A stretch of 64,000 nt of DNA from Caenispirillum salinarum_A (GCF_044803115.1 NZ_CP085224.1:3224001-3288000), one strand, 5' to 3'. Counted from the stretch's first letter, positions 16,783 through 25,837 are shown. Translations and numbers: made by a program. Notes: generated by a model not told the origin, from the letters alone.

Positions 16783-17963
16783 GGCGCCCCCCGATCGCGC
16801 CGGGCCTGCTGCACCGGCGGGATGCGCGAGAACGTGTCGTCCTCCCGCGCAACCTTGGTCTTCTGCTTGCGCTTCACGAAAGGCTGGTCGACGTGGTGGC
16901 GCGCGCAGAAGGCGCCCACCCAATGCGCCACGTCATCGGGCATGGGCACGGCCTCCACCTGCGTCTCGTCGCCGTGCAGGTAGGCCTCGGCCTCGTAGGG
17001 GCAGGCGGTGACCAGCACCGGCTTGACCGGCAATGGCCCGTAGGTGTTCCCGTCATCGTCCGTCACGGGCCGCAGGATCACATAGATGCGCGGTGTGGGC
17101 GTGGAGAGGTTGCGGCGATAGCCCTCGGTCTCCTTGCGGAACAACTCCAGCGTCACGCCGCCGGTGACCCAGCGGTCCGCCTCCGCCTGCCGGACGGGGT
17201 CGCCCGCCGGCACGCCCGGCGCCACCGCCACCGGCACGTAGGCGTCCGAGCCCCAGGGGTGGGAGCTGGTGCGGCGCTCGATCACCACGCCGAAGGGCTT
17301 GGACGCCGGCACGTCGGGCGCAGCCTCACGCGCGGCGGCCTGCTCCAGCAGGTCCTTGGCGGCGTCCAGGTCCTCGGGGCGGTTGACGTTGTAGAAGGGA
17401 TCAAGCGGCGCCGCCTGCCACTCGACCGCCTCGGTGCGATAGCGGGCGGTCCATGCGTCGATCTTGCGCATCCCCTCGTCGATGACCGCCGCGCGCAACT
17501 CCTTGCGCAGGCGCACCGGCCACAACGCGATGGGCGGGTGGGTCCAGCCGCCGGATGCCGCGCAGGCGATGTCGGCGCCCGCCTCGATACGCGCCCACAG
17601 CCGGTCCACCATGTCGCGCGGCAGGAAAGGCGCGTCGGCCGGCACCGTCAGCAGGTGGGTCAACGTCGGGTGGTCGCGCCGCACCCATTCCAGCCCAGCC
17701 AGGATTCCGGCCAGCGGTCCGGGAAAGCCCTCCAGTTCGTCGGGCACGACGGGCCGGCCGAACGGGGCGAAGCGGTCGGGATCGCCGTTGGCGTTGATGG
17801 CGAGCGGCCCCACCTGCGGTGCGACCCGGTCGAGGACATGCAGCAGCATGGGCCGGCCGTCGAGCAGCAGCAGGGTCTTGTCGCCGCCGCCCATGCGGCG
17901 CGACAGGCCGCCGGCGAGAACCAGGCCGGCGACGGGCGGCATCTGCGGCGCGGTGTCACTCAT
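16779..17963 (-). CDS. mobA: MobA-DUF3305 fusion protein
   Basis: 394 residues in two parts. Residues 1 to about 205 are MobA, the molybdenum cofactor guanylyltransferase. They include GLVLAGGLSRRMGGGDKTLL (GTP-binding loop), INANGDPDRF, VPADAPFLP and YNVNRPEDL. Residues about 220-394 match DUF3305 (FGVVIERRTSSHPWGSDAY, VPV, LELFRKETEGYRRNL, YVILR, AYLHGDETQVEAVPMP), a domain usually encoded alone beside DUF3306. The ATG at 17963 overlaps fdhD by 8 bases. There is no stop or restart between the halves, so this is a genuine fusion in this sequence. It links MGD synthesis physically to the FDH-specific accessory domain. Confidence 0.88.
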   Translation of the reverse strand: MSDTAPQMPPVAGLVLAGGLSRRMGGGDKTLLLLDGRPMLLHVLDRVAPQVGPLAINANGDPDRFAPFGRPVVPDELEGFPGPLAGILAGLEWVRRDHPTLTHLLTVPADAPFLPRDMVDRLWARIEAGADIACAASGGWTHPPIALWPVRLRKELRAAVIDEGMRKIDAWTARYRTEAVEWQAAPLDPFYNVNRPEDLDAAKDLLEQAAAREAAPDVPASKPFGVVIERRTSSHPWGSDAYVPVAVAPGVPAGDPVRQAEADRWVTGGVTLELFRKETEGYRRNLSTPTPRIYVILRPVTDDDGNTYGPLPVKPVLVTACPYEAEAYLHGDETQVEAVPMPDDVAHWVGAFCARHHVDQPFVKRKQKTKVAREDDTFSRIPPVQQARRDRGAP

Positions 17964-18837
17964 CGGATGTGCTTCCCTTGCGTTTGGCGGACCGGGGTTC
18001 CTCTGACACCGCAGCCGGATCGGCGTCCCAGACAAGGCGGTCTTCGCCCGAAAGGACCATGAACCGCTTTCCCTTGGCGCGGCCGATGAGCGTCAGCCCC
18101 GCCTCGCGGGCCAGGTCCACGCCCCAGGCGGTGAAGCCCGACCGCGACACCAGCACGGGGATCTCCATCTGCACGCACTTCATGACCATCTCGCTGGTCA
18201 GGCGGCCGGTGGTATAGAAGCTCTTGCCCCGGGGCGAGAGCCCGTTCATCCGCATGTAGCCGGCGATCTTGTCCACGGCGTTGTGCCGACCCACGTCCTC
18301 CATGTACACCAGGGGCCGATCCTCCTCGCACAGGACGCAGCCGTGGATGGCCCCGGTGGTCAGGTAGAGACTCGGCGCCGTGTTGATCTTGCGTGACAAG
18401 GCATAAAGCCAAGAGGTGCGGAAGGCCACGGACGTGTCCAGCGGCGTGTCCATGAACCGCTCCAGGATCTCTCCGTACACCGTGCCGAGCGCACAGCCCG
18501 AGGTATGGGTGCGCTTGGACATCATGGCGTCCAGGTCGCGGTCGGCATCGATGCGGACCCGCACCGATCGGGTTGCGGGGTCGTGCTCGATGGAGAGGAT
18601 GGCGTCTTCCCGGCGCACCATGGCCTGGTTCAACAGGTAGCCGACCGCCAGGTACTCGGGATGGTCGCCGATGGTGACCGCCGTCACCACGCGACGGTCG
18701 TTCAGGTAGAGCGTAAGCGGCCGTTCGTTGATGACGGGCGCCTCGATGCGTCGCCCGTCCTGGTCCAGTCCCGCGACCATCTCATAGAGGCGGCTGTCCT
18801 CGGGATCGGGCCGGACCTCGAATTCTGTCGCTTCCAT
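17956..18837 (-). CDS. fdhD: Formate dehydrogenase accessory sulfurtransferase FdhD
   Basis: 293 residues. FdhD transfers sulfur from a cysteine desulfurase to the bis-MGD cofactor before it is loaded into formate dehydrogenase. The functional CxxC is in HGCVLCEED, followed by VYMEDVGRHNAVDKIAGYM, the family's cofactor-binding signature. TTGRLTSEMVMKC is further C-terminal. It heads the minus-strand accessory operon, diverging from the polyferredoxin gene across a 130-base gap, and overlaps mobA-DUF3305. Confidence 0.93.
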   Translation of the reverse strand: MEATEFEVRPDPEDSRLYEMVAGLDQDGRRIEAPVINERPLTLYLNDRRVVTAVTIGDHPEYLAVGYLLNQAMVRREDAILSIEHDPATRSVRVRIDADRDLDAMMSKRTHTSGCALGTVYGEILERFMDTPLDTSVAFRTSWLYALSRKINTAPSLYLTTGAIHGCVLCEEDRPLVYMEDVGRHNAVDKIAGYMRMNGLSPRGKSFYTTGRLTSEMVMKCVQMEIPVLVSRSGFTAWGVDLAREAGLTLIGRAKGKRFMVLSGEDRLVWDADPAAVSEEPRSAKRKGSTSDE

Positions 18838-18967
18838 TCAGCCTCGGCCTCGTGGTTAACTGCCGGAAAGGTTCCGACCATCTTTGTCGACTATTTGCGC
18901 ACATTTGGCGCCCACGTCGCAAGAGGTGGCAGAGACCCCGAGGAATCTTCGTCCGGAAGGCTCGCCG

Positions 18968-20986
18968 ATGCCGAAAATCAACATGCGCACGATGGTGTGC
19001 TCCTGCGAAGACACGATGCCGCTTGATCGTGCCAGCATCGCCCACGCATCCGATGCGGCGGGCTTGAGCTGCCACCGCCATTTATGCCGCTCCGAAATCG
19101 ACGCCTTCAGCCGCGCCGCCAGAGACGCCGGACCGCTGCTCGTCGCCTGCACCCAGGAAGAGCCGGTCTTCCGCGAGGCGGCCGCCCTTGGCGACGGGGC
19201 CGCCGACCTGCACTTCACCAACATCCGCGAGCGCGCGGGCTGGTCCGCGCAGGCCGCGGATGCCGGACCTAAAATGGCCGCTCTGCTCGCCGAAGCCACG
19301 GTGGAGCCCGTGCCTACTGCCGCCCTGCCCGTGCGCTCGGATGGCCGAGTGCTGGTGCGCGGCGACGCGGATGTGGCATTGGCTGCCGCGCGGCAGCTGG
19401 CCGGGCGCCTGGCCGTGACCTGCATCGTCGACGACTTCGGCGACACGCAGCCACCCGCGGTGGCCGATTTCGCCCTGTTCGCGGGACGTCCCGCATCCGC
19501 GCAGGGACACATCGGCAGCTTCGCCATCCGTTTTTCCGACGTATCCGCGCCCCGTGCGGCCTCGCGGGCGCGGCTGGAGCCCGCCACGCTGCACCAGGCC
19601 ATGGACGTCGAATGCGACGTGGTGCTCGACCTGTCCCGGCGCCCGGCCCTGTTCCCCGGCAAGCCGCCGCGCGACGGCTATCTGCGCGTCGATCCGGGCG
19701 ATCCGGTGGCGGTGCAGAAGGCGCTGTTCGAGGTGGCCGACATGGTCGGCGAGTTCGAGAAGCCGCGCTACGTCGTCGTCGACACCGACATCTGCGCCCA
19801 CAACCGCAACAATATCACCGGCTGCACCAAGTGCCTGGACGCCTGCCCCACCGGCGCGATCACGCCCGCCGGTGATGCGGTGCAGGTCGACGCGCTGGCC
19901 TGCGGCGGACACGGCGCCTGCAACAGCCTGTGCCCGACGGGCGCCATCCAGTACCAGGTCCCGCGCCAGCAGGACCAGTTCGAGCGCCTGCGCGTCCTTC
20001 TGGGCACCTACGCCAAGGCCGGCGGAGAGCGCCCCGTGCTGCTGCTGCACGACCGCCACGGAACGCAGGCGACCGACCTTCTGGCCCGCCACGGCCGCGG
20101 CCTGCCGGCCAATGTTCTGCCGTTCGCCATCAACGAACTGGGATCGGCCGGACCGGACCTTTATCTGACCGCCTTTGCCCAGGGTGCGGCGCGCATCGTC
20201 CTTCTGGCGATGCCGGAGCACCGGGGAACGCTCGATCACCTGGGCGGCGGGCTGGAGCTTGCCGACGACGTCATGGAGGGGCTGGGCTACGGCCCCGACC
20301 GGCTTGCGCTGGAATGGGTCGAGGACCCCGACGCCTTCGCCGAAGCGTTGGAGCAGCCCGTTGAACCGGGCGCCCCGCATGGCGGATACATGGTGCTGGG
20401 CGGCCGGCGGGAGGCGTTCACCGCCGCCCTCGATCACCTGCACGCCCATGCCCCGGCGCCGGTGGACGTGCTGCCGCTTGACGAGGGCGCGCCCTTCGGC
20501 CGGGTCGTGGTCGACACGGACGGGTGCACGCTCTGCCTGGCCTGCGTCGGCGCCTGCCCGACCCATGCGCTCAGCGACAACCCAGACCGCCCGCAGCTCT
20601 CGTTTGCCGAGGACGCCTGCGTGCAGTGCGGCCTGTGCGTCGGCACCTGCCCGGAAAAGGTCGTCAGCCTGGAGCCGCGCATCCGCTTCGGCGAGAAGAC
20701 CCGCGAGGTGATCAAGGAGGAAGAGCCCTTCGCCTGCGTGGCCTGCGGCACCGAGTTCGCCACGAAGTCGGCCATCGACCGTGTGGTGGAGAAGCTGGCC
20801 GGGCACAGCATGTTCTCCAGCGAGGCGCAATTGAACCTGCTGAAGATGTGCGCCGACTGCCGCGTGATCGCCCAGGTGAGGGCCAGCGGCTCCAGCACGC
20901 TGGCGCCGCCGCCGCGCGTGCGCACCACCGACGACTATCTGGCGGAGCGCGCCGCGCAGGACCCGGCCGGCCGCAAGGATCACTGA
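18968..20986 (+). CDS. Multi-cluster [4Fe-4S] protein with MvhD-like C-terminus, FDH-associated
   Basis: 672 residues, no signal peptide. The N-terminal part has two small cysteine groups (MVCSCED and LSCHRHLC). The middle carries two ferredoxin sets (GCTKCLDACPTG and CGGHGACNSLCPTG). Two more sets follow (CTLCLACVGACPTHAL and CVQCGLCVGTCPEK), and the tail has FACVACGTEF plus MCADC. The segment between resembles the MvhD (hydrogenase delta) fold, which accepts electrons in heterodisulfide systems. Genes of this type recur beside alphaproteobacterial fdh clusters; a cytoplasmic electron carrier is inferred. The chosen ATG has GGAAG upstream; tupB starts 9 bases after its stop. Confidence 0.82.
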   Translation: MPKINMRTMVCSCEDTMPLDRASIAHASDAAGLSCHRHLCRSEIDAFSRAARDAGPLLVACTQEEPVFREAAALGDGAADLHFTNIRERAGWSAQAADAGPKMAALLAEATVEPVPTAALPVRSDGRVLVRGDADVALAAARQLAGRLAVTCIVDDFGDTQPPAVADFALFAGRPASAQGHIGSFAIRFSDVSAPRAASRARLEPATLHQAMDVECDVVLDLSRRPALFPGKPPRDGYLRVDPGDPVAVQKALFEVADMVGEFEKPRYVVVDTDICAHNRNNITGCTKCLDACPTGAITPAGDAVQVDALACGGHGACNSLCPTGAIQYQVPRQQDQFERLRVLLGTYAKAGGERPVLLLHDRHGTQATDLLARHGRGLPANVLPFAINELGSAGPDLYLTAFAQGAARIVLLAMPEHRGTLDHLGGGLELADDVMEGLGYGPDRLALEWVEDPDAFAEALEQPVEPGAPHGGYMVLGGRREAFTAALDHLHAHAPAPVDVLPLDEGAPFGRVVVDTDGCTLCLACVGACPTHALSDNPDRPQLSFAEDACVQCGLCVGTCPEKVVSLEPRIRFGEKTREVIKEEEPFACVACGTEFATKSAIDRVVEKLAGHSMFSSEAQLNLLKMCADCRVIAQVRASGSSTLAPPPRVRTTDDYLAERAAQDPAGRKDH

Positions 20987-20994
20987 GGTCGGGC

Positions 20995-21702
20995 ATGGAG
21001 GACATCGTCGCCGGCTTCGTTCAGGCGTTCGACCTGCTGACGGGACTGGACCCGGCGCTGGTGGAAATCGTCACGCGCAGCATGATCGTCAGCCTGTCCG
21101 CCGTGGCGCTGGCGGCGGCGGTGGGCCTGCCGCTGGGCGCGGCGCTGGCCCTGGCGCGATTTCCCGGCCGGCGGGCCTGCCTCGTCCTGGTCAACGCCGC
21201 CATGGGCCTGCCGCCCGTGGTGGTGGGGCTGGCGCTCTACCTGCTGCTGTCCCGCAGCGGACCCTTCGGCGTCTTCGGGCTGCTGTTCACTCCCGAGGCA
21301 ATGATCATCGCCCAGGCCATCCTGGTCGCCCCGATCATCACCGCGCTGACGCGACAGGCCGTGCACGACATGTGGCGCGAGTACCACGAGCATCTCCGGT
21401 CGCTGGGGGCGACGCCGCTGAGGGCTGTTCCGACGCTTCTGTGGGACGGCCGCGTGTCGTTGTTCACCGCGCTGCTGGCGGGGTTCGGCCGGGCCACGGC
21501 GGAAGTGGGCGCGGTGATGATCGTCGGCGGCAACATCGACCACGTCACGCGGGTCATGACCACGACCATCGCCCTGGAAACCAGCCGCGGCGACCTGGCC
21601 CTGGCGCTCGCGCTCGGGATCGTGCTGCTGGTTGTGGCGCTGGCGGTGAACGTCGCGGCATTCCTGGCCCAGGAGCGCGCGGCGGGGAGCCAGGGCGCGT
21701 GA
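20995..21702 (+). CDS. tupB: Tungstate ABC transporter permease TupB
   Basis: 235 residues with about five membrane helices. It has the ABC-permease EAA loop around EYHEHLRSLGATPLRAVPTLL and the TupB-typical FGRATAEVGAVMIVGGNI. The subgroup is that of tungstate importers (TupABC). The partners tupA and tupC are on the opposite strand at 22617-24240. It is close behind the polyferredoxin gene. Its stop overlaps the GTG start of the following regulator as GTGA. Confidence 0.87.
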   Translation: MEDIVAGFVQAFDLLTGLDPALVEIVTRSMIVSLSAVALAAAVGLPLGAALALARFPGRRACLVLVNAAMGLPPVVVGLALYLLLSRSGPFGVFGLLFTPEAMIIAQAILVAPIITALTRQAVHDMWREYHEHLRSLGATPLRAVPTLLWDGRVSLFTALLAGFGRATAEVGAVMIVGGNIDHVTRVMTTTIALETSRGDLALALALGIVLLVVALAVNVAAFLAQERAAGSQGA

Positions 21703-22589
21703 CATCTCCTCTGATGACCGTGCCCGAGGTTGCCTCATACCTCCGCCTCGGGGAGCGCAAGATCTACGACCTCGTCTCGCGCGGCGAGATTCCCTGCGTG
21801 CGCGTCACCGGCAAGCTTCTGTTTCCGCGCGCCCACATCGACCTGTGGCTGACGGAGCGGGCCGATCTGCCGCGGGGCCTGCCCCGGCGGCCGCAGCGCC
21901 CGCCGGTCATCACCGGCAGCCATGACATGCTTCTGGAATGGGCGGTGCGGCAATCGGGCTGCGCGCTGGCACTGCTCATGGACGGCAGCGGCAGCGGCCT
22001 CAAGCGGTTCGCCGAGGGCGGGGCGGTCGCCTGCGGCGTCCATGTCGTTGATCCCGACACCGGCGTGTTCAACGGCCCCGCGGTGGAACGCGCGCTGGTC
22101 GGCGTGCCGGCCGTGCGCATCCACTGGGCGCGCCGCGAGACGGGACTGGTGCTTCCCGCGGGCAATCCGTTCGGCATCCGCACCCTCGCCGACTTCGCCA
22201 ACGCCGACCTCACCTTCGCCGACAGACCGCCCGGCGCCGGCGGGCACATCCTGCTGCGCCACCTGATGCGCCAGGAGGGATTGCCGGCCGACGGCCTCTG
22301 GCGCTCGCGCCGGGAAGCGGTCCACGAGGCCGACGTCGCCAGCCTCATCCTGGAAGGCAAGGCGGGGGCGGGCTTCGCTCCGCGCGCCGCCGCCAACCGT
22401 TTCGGGCTCACCTTCATTCCGCTGGCGTGGGACGAATTCGACATCGTGATCGAACGGCGCGAATACTTCGAGCCGCCCTTCCAGGCCCTGTTGCACTACG
22501 CCCGCTCGCCGGCGCTGGCCGACAAGGCCCGGCTGCTCGGCGGCTACGACATTTCCGGCCTGGGCGCGGTGCGCCACAACGCACCCTGA
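21699..22589 (+). CDS. Excisionase-type HTH regulator with PBP-like ligand domain (putative tungstate/molybdate regulator)
   Basis: 296 residues from a GTG at 21699, which overlaps the tupB stop and has GGGGAG nine bases before it; an ATG at 21714 is the alternative. Residues about 6-60 are a MerR/excisionase-like helix-turn-helix (VPEVASYLRLGERKIYDLVSRGEIPCVRV). The rest is a periplasmic-binding-protein-like domain (MLLEWAVRQSG, SGLKRFAEGGAVACGVH, GNPFGIRTLADF, RPPGAGGHILL). One-component regulators of this build are linked to molybdate or tungstate genes. It probably senses the oxyanion in the cytoplasm and controls the two convergent tup units. Confidence 0.8.
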   Translation: MTSPLMTVPEVASYLRLGERKIYDLVSRGEIPCVRVTGKLLFPRAHIDLWLTERADLPRGLPRRPQRPPVITGSHDMLLEWAVRQSGCALALLMDGSGSGLKRFAEGGAVACGVHVVDPDTGVFNGPAVERALVGVPAVRIHWARRETGLVLPAGNPFGIRTLADFANADLTFADRPPGAGGHILLRHLMRQEGLPADGLWRSRREAVHEADVASLILEGKAGAGFAPRAAANRFGLTFIPLAWDEFDIVIERREYFEPPFQALLHYARSPALADKARLLGGYDISGLGAVRHNAP

Positions 22590-22616
22590 GCGCACGCCGG
22601 CCCAGGTGGCGGTACG

Positions 22617-23444
22617 TCAGCTTCCGGCCGCGTTGGGAAAGAACGGCTGGTCGCCGTCGGTCCTGTACTCCGCAATGGTTTCCTGCCCGTCCGGCGACAC
22701 GAGCCAGTCGGCGAAGGCTTGTGCATCATCGGCCTTCACATGAGGAAACCTTTCGGGATTCACCACGATCACGCCGTACTGGTTGAACAGCGCCGGGTCG
22801 CCCTGGAACACGATGCCCAGGTCGCCGCGGTTTCTGAAGCTGAGCCATGTGGCGCGATCGGTCAGCGTGTAGGCGTCCATGCCCGCGGCGGTGTTCAGGG
22901 TCGCGCCCATGCCCGCCCCCGTTTCGCGGTACCAGTGTCCACTGGCGCCCTGCACGTCGACGCCGGCCGCCTTCCACTGGGCCAGCTCGGCCTTGTTCGT
23001 GCCACTGTCGTCGCCGCGCGAGGCGAAGGGCGCCTCGGCCTCGGCGATCTTCCTCAAGGCGCCGGCCGCGGTTCCGGCAGAGCCGGCACCAGCCGGATCG
23101 CTTTTCGGGCCGACGAGCACGAAGTCGTTGTACATCACGTCCCGGCGCTCCAGGCCGAAGCCTTCGGCGGCGAATTTCTCCTCCGACGGCTTGTGGTGGA
23201 CGAACAGAACGTCGGCGTCCCCCTTCTCCGCCATGCGGATGGCCTTTCCGGTGCCGACGGCGACCACCCGGACGTCGATGCCGGTCTTGTCCTCGAACTT
23301 CGGCAGAAGGTGCTCGAACAGGCCGGACGCCTGCGTGGACGTGGTCGATGCGACGGTGATGAACCGTTCCTCGGCGTGCGCGCCGGCGGCCAGCCCGACG
23401 ATGATGGCGGCGGCGGCGGCTGCTACACCGGTCAACAGGCGCAT
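22617..23444 (-). CDS. tupA: Tungstate-binding periplasmic protein TupA
   Basis: 275 residues with a Sec signal peptide ending near AHA-EE (residue 24). It has the TupA oxyanion motif VASTTSTQASGLFEHLLP and later AVGTGKAIRMAEKGDADVLF and RGDDSGTNKAE. It binds tungstate, and often molybdate more weakly, in the periplasm. It is second in a minus-strand tupC-tupA pair and meets the regulator gene tail to tail across 27 bases. Confidence 0.9.
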   Translation of the reverse strand: MRLLTGVAAAAAAIIVGLAAGAHAEERFITVASTTSTQASGLFEHLLPKFEDKTGIDVRVVAVGTGKAIRMAEKGDADVLFVHHKPSEEKFAAEGFGLERRDVMYNDFVLVGPKSDPAGAGSAGTAAGALRKIAEAEAPFASRGDDSGTNKAELAQWKAAGVDVQGASGHWYRETGAGMGATLNTAAGMDAYTLTDRATWLSFRNRGDLGIVFQGDPALFNQYGVIVVNPERFPHVKADDAQAFADWLVSPDGQETIAEYRTDGDQPFFPNAAGS

Positions 23445-23469
23445 GAACGGGCCTCCGTTTTGTTCGTGT

Positions 23470-24240
23470 TCAGGCGGTCAGGTCCCCTGCGAGGAACCGG
23501 CGGCCGAGTTCTGACCGCGGCTCGGTCAGGAATGCGTCCGCCGCCCCGAATTCCACCAGGCGGCCGTCGGCCATGAAAAGGACGTCGTGCGCCAGCCGGC
23601 GCGCCTGGGCGAGGTCGTGGGACGCCATGATCACCTTGATTCCGGCCGCCACGACCGAGGCCACGGCCCGTTCGACCGCCGCGGAATGCGCGGGGTCCAG
23701 GCTTGCCGTCGGTTCGTCCAGGAAAAGCACCAGCGGCCGCAGCGCGCGCGCCTGCGCCAGGGCGACCAGCTGCTGCTCTCCGCCCGAAAGCACCCGCGCC
23801 TGCCGGCCCGCCAAATGGGCAAGGCCGGCTTCTTCAAGCGCCGCCATCGCAAGATCGCGGCGCTGCCGGCGCGGCACCCGCCTCATTGCAAGGGCATAGA
23901 CCAGGTTGTCGAGCACCGGCCGCCGCAGCATGACGGGCCGCTGGAAAACCATCGCCTGATGGCGCGCCGCCTCGGCAACAGGCAATCCGCCCCAGCTGAT
24001 GCGGCCGCTTTCGGGCTTGACCAGACCGTGCAGAAGGCGCAGCAGCAGGCTCTTGCCGGCACCGTTGTGGCCGAGCAGGAAGGTCGGCAGCGACGTGGTC
24101 AGGGAAAAGGAAATGTCGCGCAGGAGGTCGCGCCCGCCGGCCGCGAAGGAAAGCCCTTCGACGCGCAGCGGAATCAGCGGCGTGTCGCTTGTCTGCACCG
24201 AAGCACCCGAAGGGCGCGGATGCTCAAGAATGATATGCAT
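23470..24240 (-). CDS. tupC: Tungstate ABC transporter ATP-binding protein TupC
   Basis: 256 residues. Walker A is FLLGHNGAGKSLLLRL, the signature is VLSGGEQQLVALAQA, Walker B is LVLFLDEPTASLD and the switch histidine is in IMASHDLAQARRLAHD. It powers TupB. It precedes tupA, so the ATPase and binding protein are co-transcribed while the permease is on the other strand. An inverted repeat at 24285-24304 lies 45 bases before its start. Confidence 0.9.
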   Translation of the reverse strand: MHIILEHPRPSGASVQTSDTPLIPLRVEGLSFAAGGRDLLRDISFSLTTSLPTFLLGHNGAGKSLLLRLLHGLVKPESGRISWGGLPVAEAARHQAMVFQRPVMLRRPVLDNLVYALAMRRVPRRQRRDLAMAALEEAGLAHLAGRQARVLSGGEQQLVALAQARALRPLVLFLDEPTASLDPAHSAAVERAVASVVAAGIKVIMASHDLAQARRLAHDVLFMADGRLVEFGAADAFLTEPRSELGRRFLAGDLTA

Positions 24241-24284
24241 CTACAGTCCGTTCCGCCTGACTATCCCGACGATGCGGAGCCGCC

Positions 24285-24304
24285 ATTTTCCGTTCCAGGA
24301 AAAT
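24285..24304. promoter_or_regulatory. Perfect inverted repeat upstream of tupC
   Basis: ATTTTCC (24285-24291) and GGAAAAT (24298-24304) form a perfect 7-bp inverted repeat with a 6-base spacer, in an otherwise GC-rich gap. It lies 45-64 bases before tupC, a typical operator position. The HTH/PBP regulator encoded at 21699 is the obvious candidate binder (inference). Confidence 0.45.
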
Positions 24305-24388
24305 CATGCGGCGCGCCACCCAGGCAGGAAGAATTTGCAGCACCGTGCAGGCAGATGCAAAGAAAGACCCGGAGGACCACGCCCAGGG

Positions 24389-25837
24389 CTACGGCGCCGG
24401 GTCCGGTTTGAAGTAGAAGGCCGAGTGGCCGCGCAGGTTCTGGTCCACGATCAGGGCGTGGTTGAGCGGCGGGAAGGCCCGCTGGCTGCAATCCAGCCGC
24501 TCGCAGAGGCGGCAATTGACGCCGATGGGGACCGCGGCCTCGCGGTTGTCGAGTTGCAGCCCGTCGGCGTGGACCAGTTGCGCGGCATGGTGCGCCTCGC
24601 AGCCCAGCGCCAGGGCGAAGCGCTGCGGCGGCTGGCGGTGGCCGCTGCCGGGCTTGGTCATGGACTGCGCCACGAAGAAGTACAGCGTGCCGTCGGGCAT
24701 CTCGGCCAGTTGGGTATGCAGGACGCCCGGCATGGCGAATGCGTCGTAGACGTTCCACAGCGGGCAGGCGCCGCCGAAGCGGGCGAACTGCAGCGGCGCG
24801 GCGCTGAAGCGCTTGGAAACGTTGCCCGCCTTGTCGACCCGGATCATGAAGAACGGCACACCCCGCGCGCCCGGTCGCTGAAGGGTCGTCAGCCGGTGGC
24901 AGATCTGCTCGTAGGTGACGTCGAAGCGGTGCTGCAACAAGTCCAGGTCGTAGCGGTGCTTGCGCGCGGTGGCGTAGACCTTGTCGTAGGGCAGCAGCAC
25001 CGCCCCGGCAAAGTAGTTGGCCAGCCCGACATAGGCCAGTTCGCGCGCTTCCCGCGTGGTCAGGGAGGCATCCGTGATGATGCCGCGAAACAGGGCCTCG
25101 TGCTCCAGCAGGCCGATCTTCACCGCCATGTGGAAGACGCGGGCCTGCGGCGACAGCAGCTCCGACAGCATCAGCCGGTTGGTGTGACGGTCGAAGCGGC
25201 GGATGGCGTGGCCCATCACCTCCACCGGCATCCGCTTGACACGCAGCCGGTGGGCCTGCCCCAGATAATCCGTCAGGCCGCGGCCAAGGTCTCCGATCTC
25301 CAGCTTCGCCCGCTGCCAAAGGTCCTCGGCGGCGGTCTCGATCTTGGGGAAATGGTTTTCGTGGGCCTGGAAAAAGTCGCGCACTTCCTCCAGCGGAAAC
25401 GCCTTGGTCTGAAGGACCTGGAGCTTGTCCCGGTCGGCGACGCGCTCCGACAGGGCGCGGATGGCCACATGCGCCTCGGAATAGGCATGATAGAGGTCCA
25501 GCACCGCCTCGCTCAGCGCCGGGGCCACGGACGCGATCTCGCGCACGTCCTGCTTCTTGATGTCGTTGTCGCGGAACAGCGGATCAGCGAAGACTTCCGT
25601 CAATTCGCCGGCAAGCCGCGCCTCCTCGGTGTCGGCGAAGGACTGGATCTCGACGTCGAAGGCCTGGCTCAGCTTGATCAGCAGGCGCGCCGTCACCGGC
25701 CTGTGGTTGTTCTCGATCAGGTTGAAATAGCTTGGCGACAGGCCGAGCCGCTCGGCCATCTGCGCTTGCGTCAGGTCGAGGTCCCGCCGCAGGCGCCGGA
25801 TCTTGTGACCCAGCATGACCTTGCCGTCTTTCGCCAT
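24389..25837 (-). CDS. XRE-type short-chain acyl-CoA regulator (ScfR/PccR/RamB family)
   Basis: 482 residues. An N-terminal Cro/CI helix-turn-helix (about 8-64; LTQAQMAERLGLSPSYFNLIENNHRP) is followed by an IrrE/ImmA-like domain (DUF955) without an intact HExxH motif. The C-terminal DUF2083-type region contains cysteines in CRLCERLDC. This order is that of ScfR regulators such as PccR and RamB, which sense acyl-CoAs and control acetate and propionate assimilation. The ATG at 25837 has AGAGGA upstream. It lies directly downstream of the crotonyl-CoA carboxylase/reductase gene, a likely target, after a strong hairpin. Confidence 0.87.
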   Translation of the reverse strand: MAKDGKVMLGHKIRRLRRDLDLTQAQMAERLGLSPSYFNLIENNHRPVTARLLIKLSQAFDVEIQSFADTEEARLAGELTEVFADPLFRDNDIKKQDVREIASVAPALSEAVLDLYHAYSEAHVAIRALSERVADRDKLQVLQTKAFPLEEVRDFFQAHENHFPKIETAAEDLWQRAKLEIGDLGRGLTDYLGQAHRLRVKRMPVEVMGHAIRRFDRHTNRLMLSELLSPQARVFHMAVKIGLLEHEALFRGIITDASLTTREARELAYVGLANYFAGAVLLPYDKVYATARKHRYDLDLLQHRFDVTYEQICHRLTTLQRPGARGVPFFMIRVDKAGNVSKRFSAAPLQFARFGGACPLWNVYDAFAMPGVLHTQLAEMPDGTLYFFVAQSMTKPGSGHRQPPQRFALALGCEAHHAAQLVHADGLQLDNREAAVPIGVNCRLCERLDCSQRAFPPLNHALIVDQNLRGHSAFYFKPDPAP

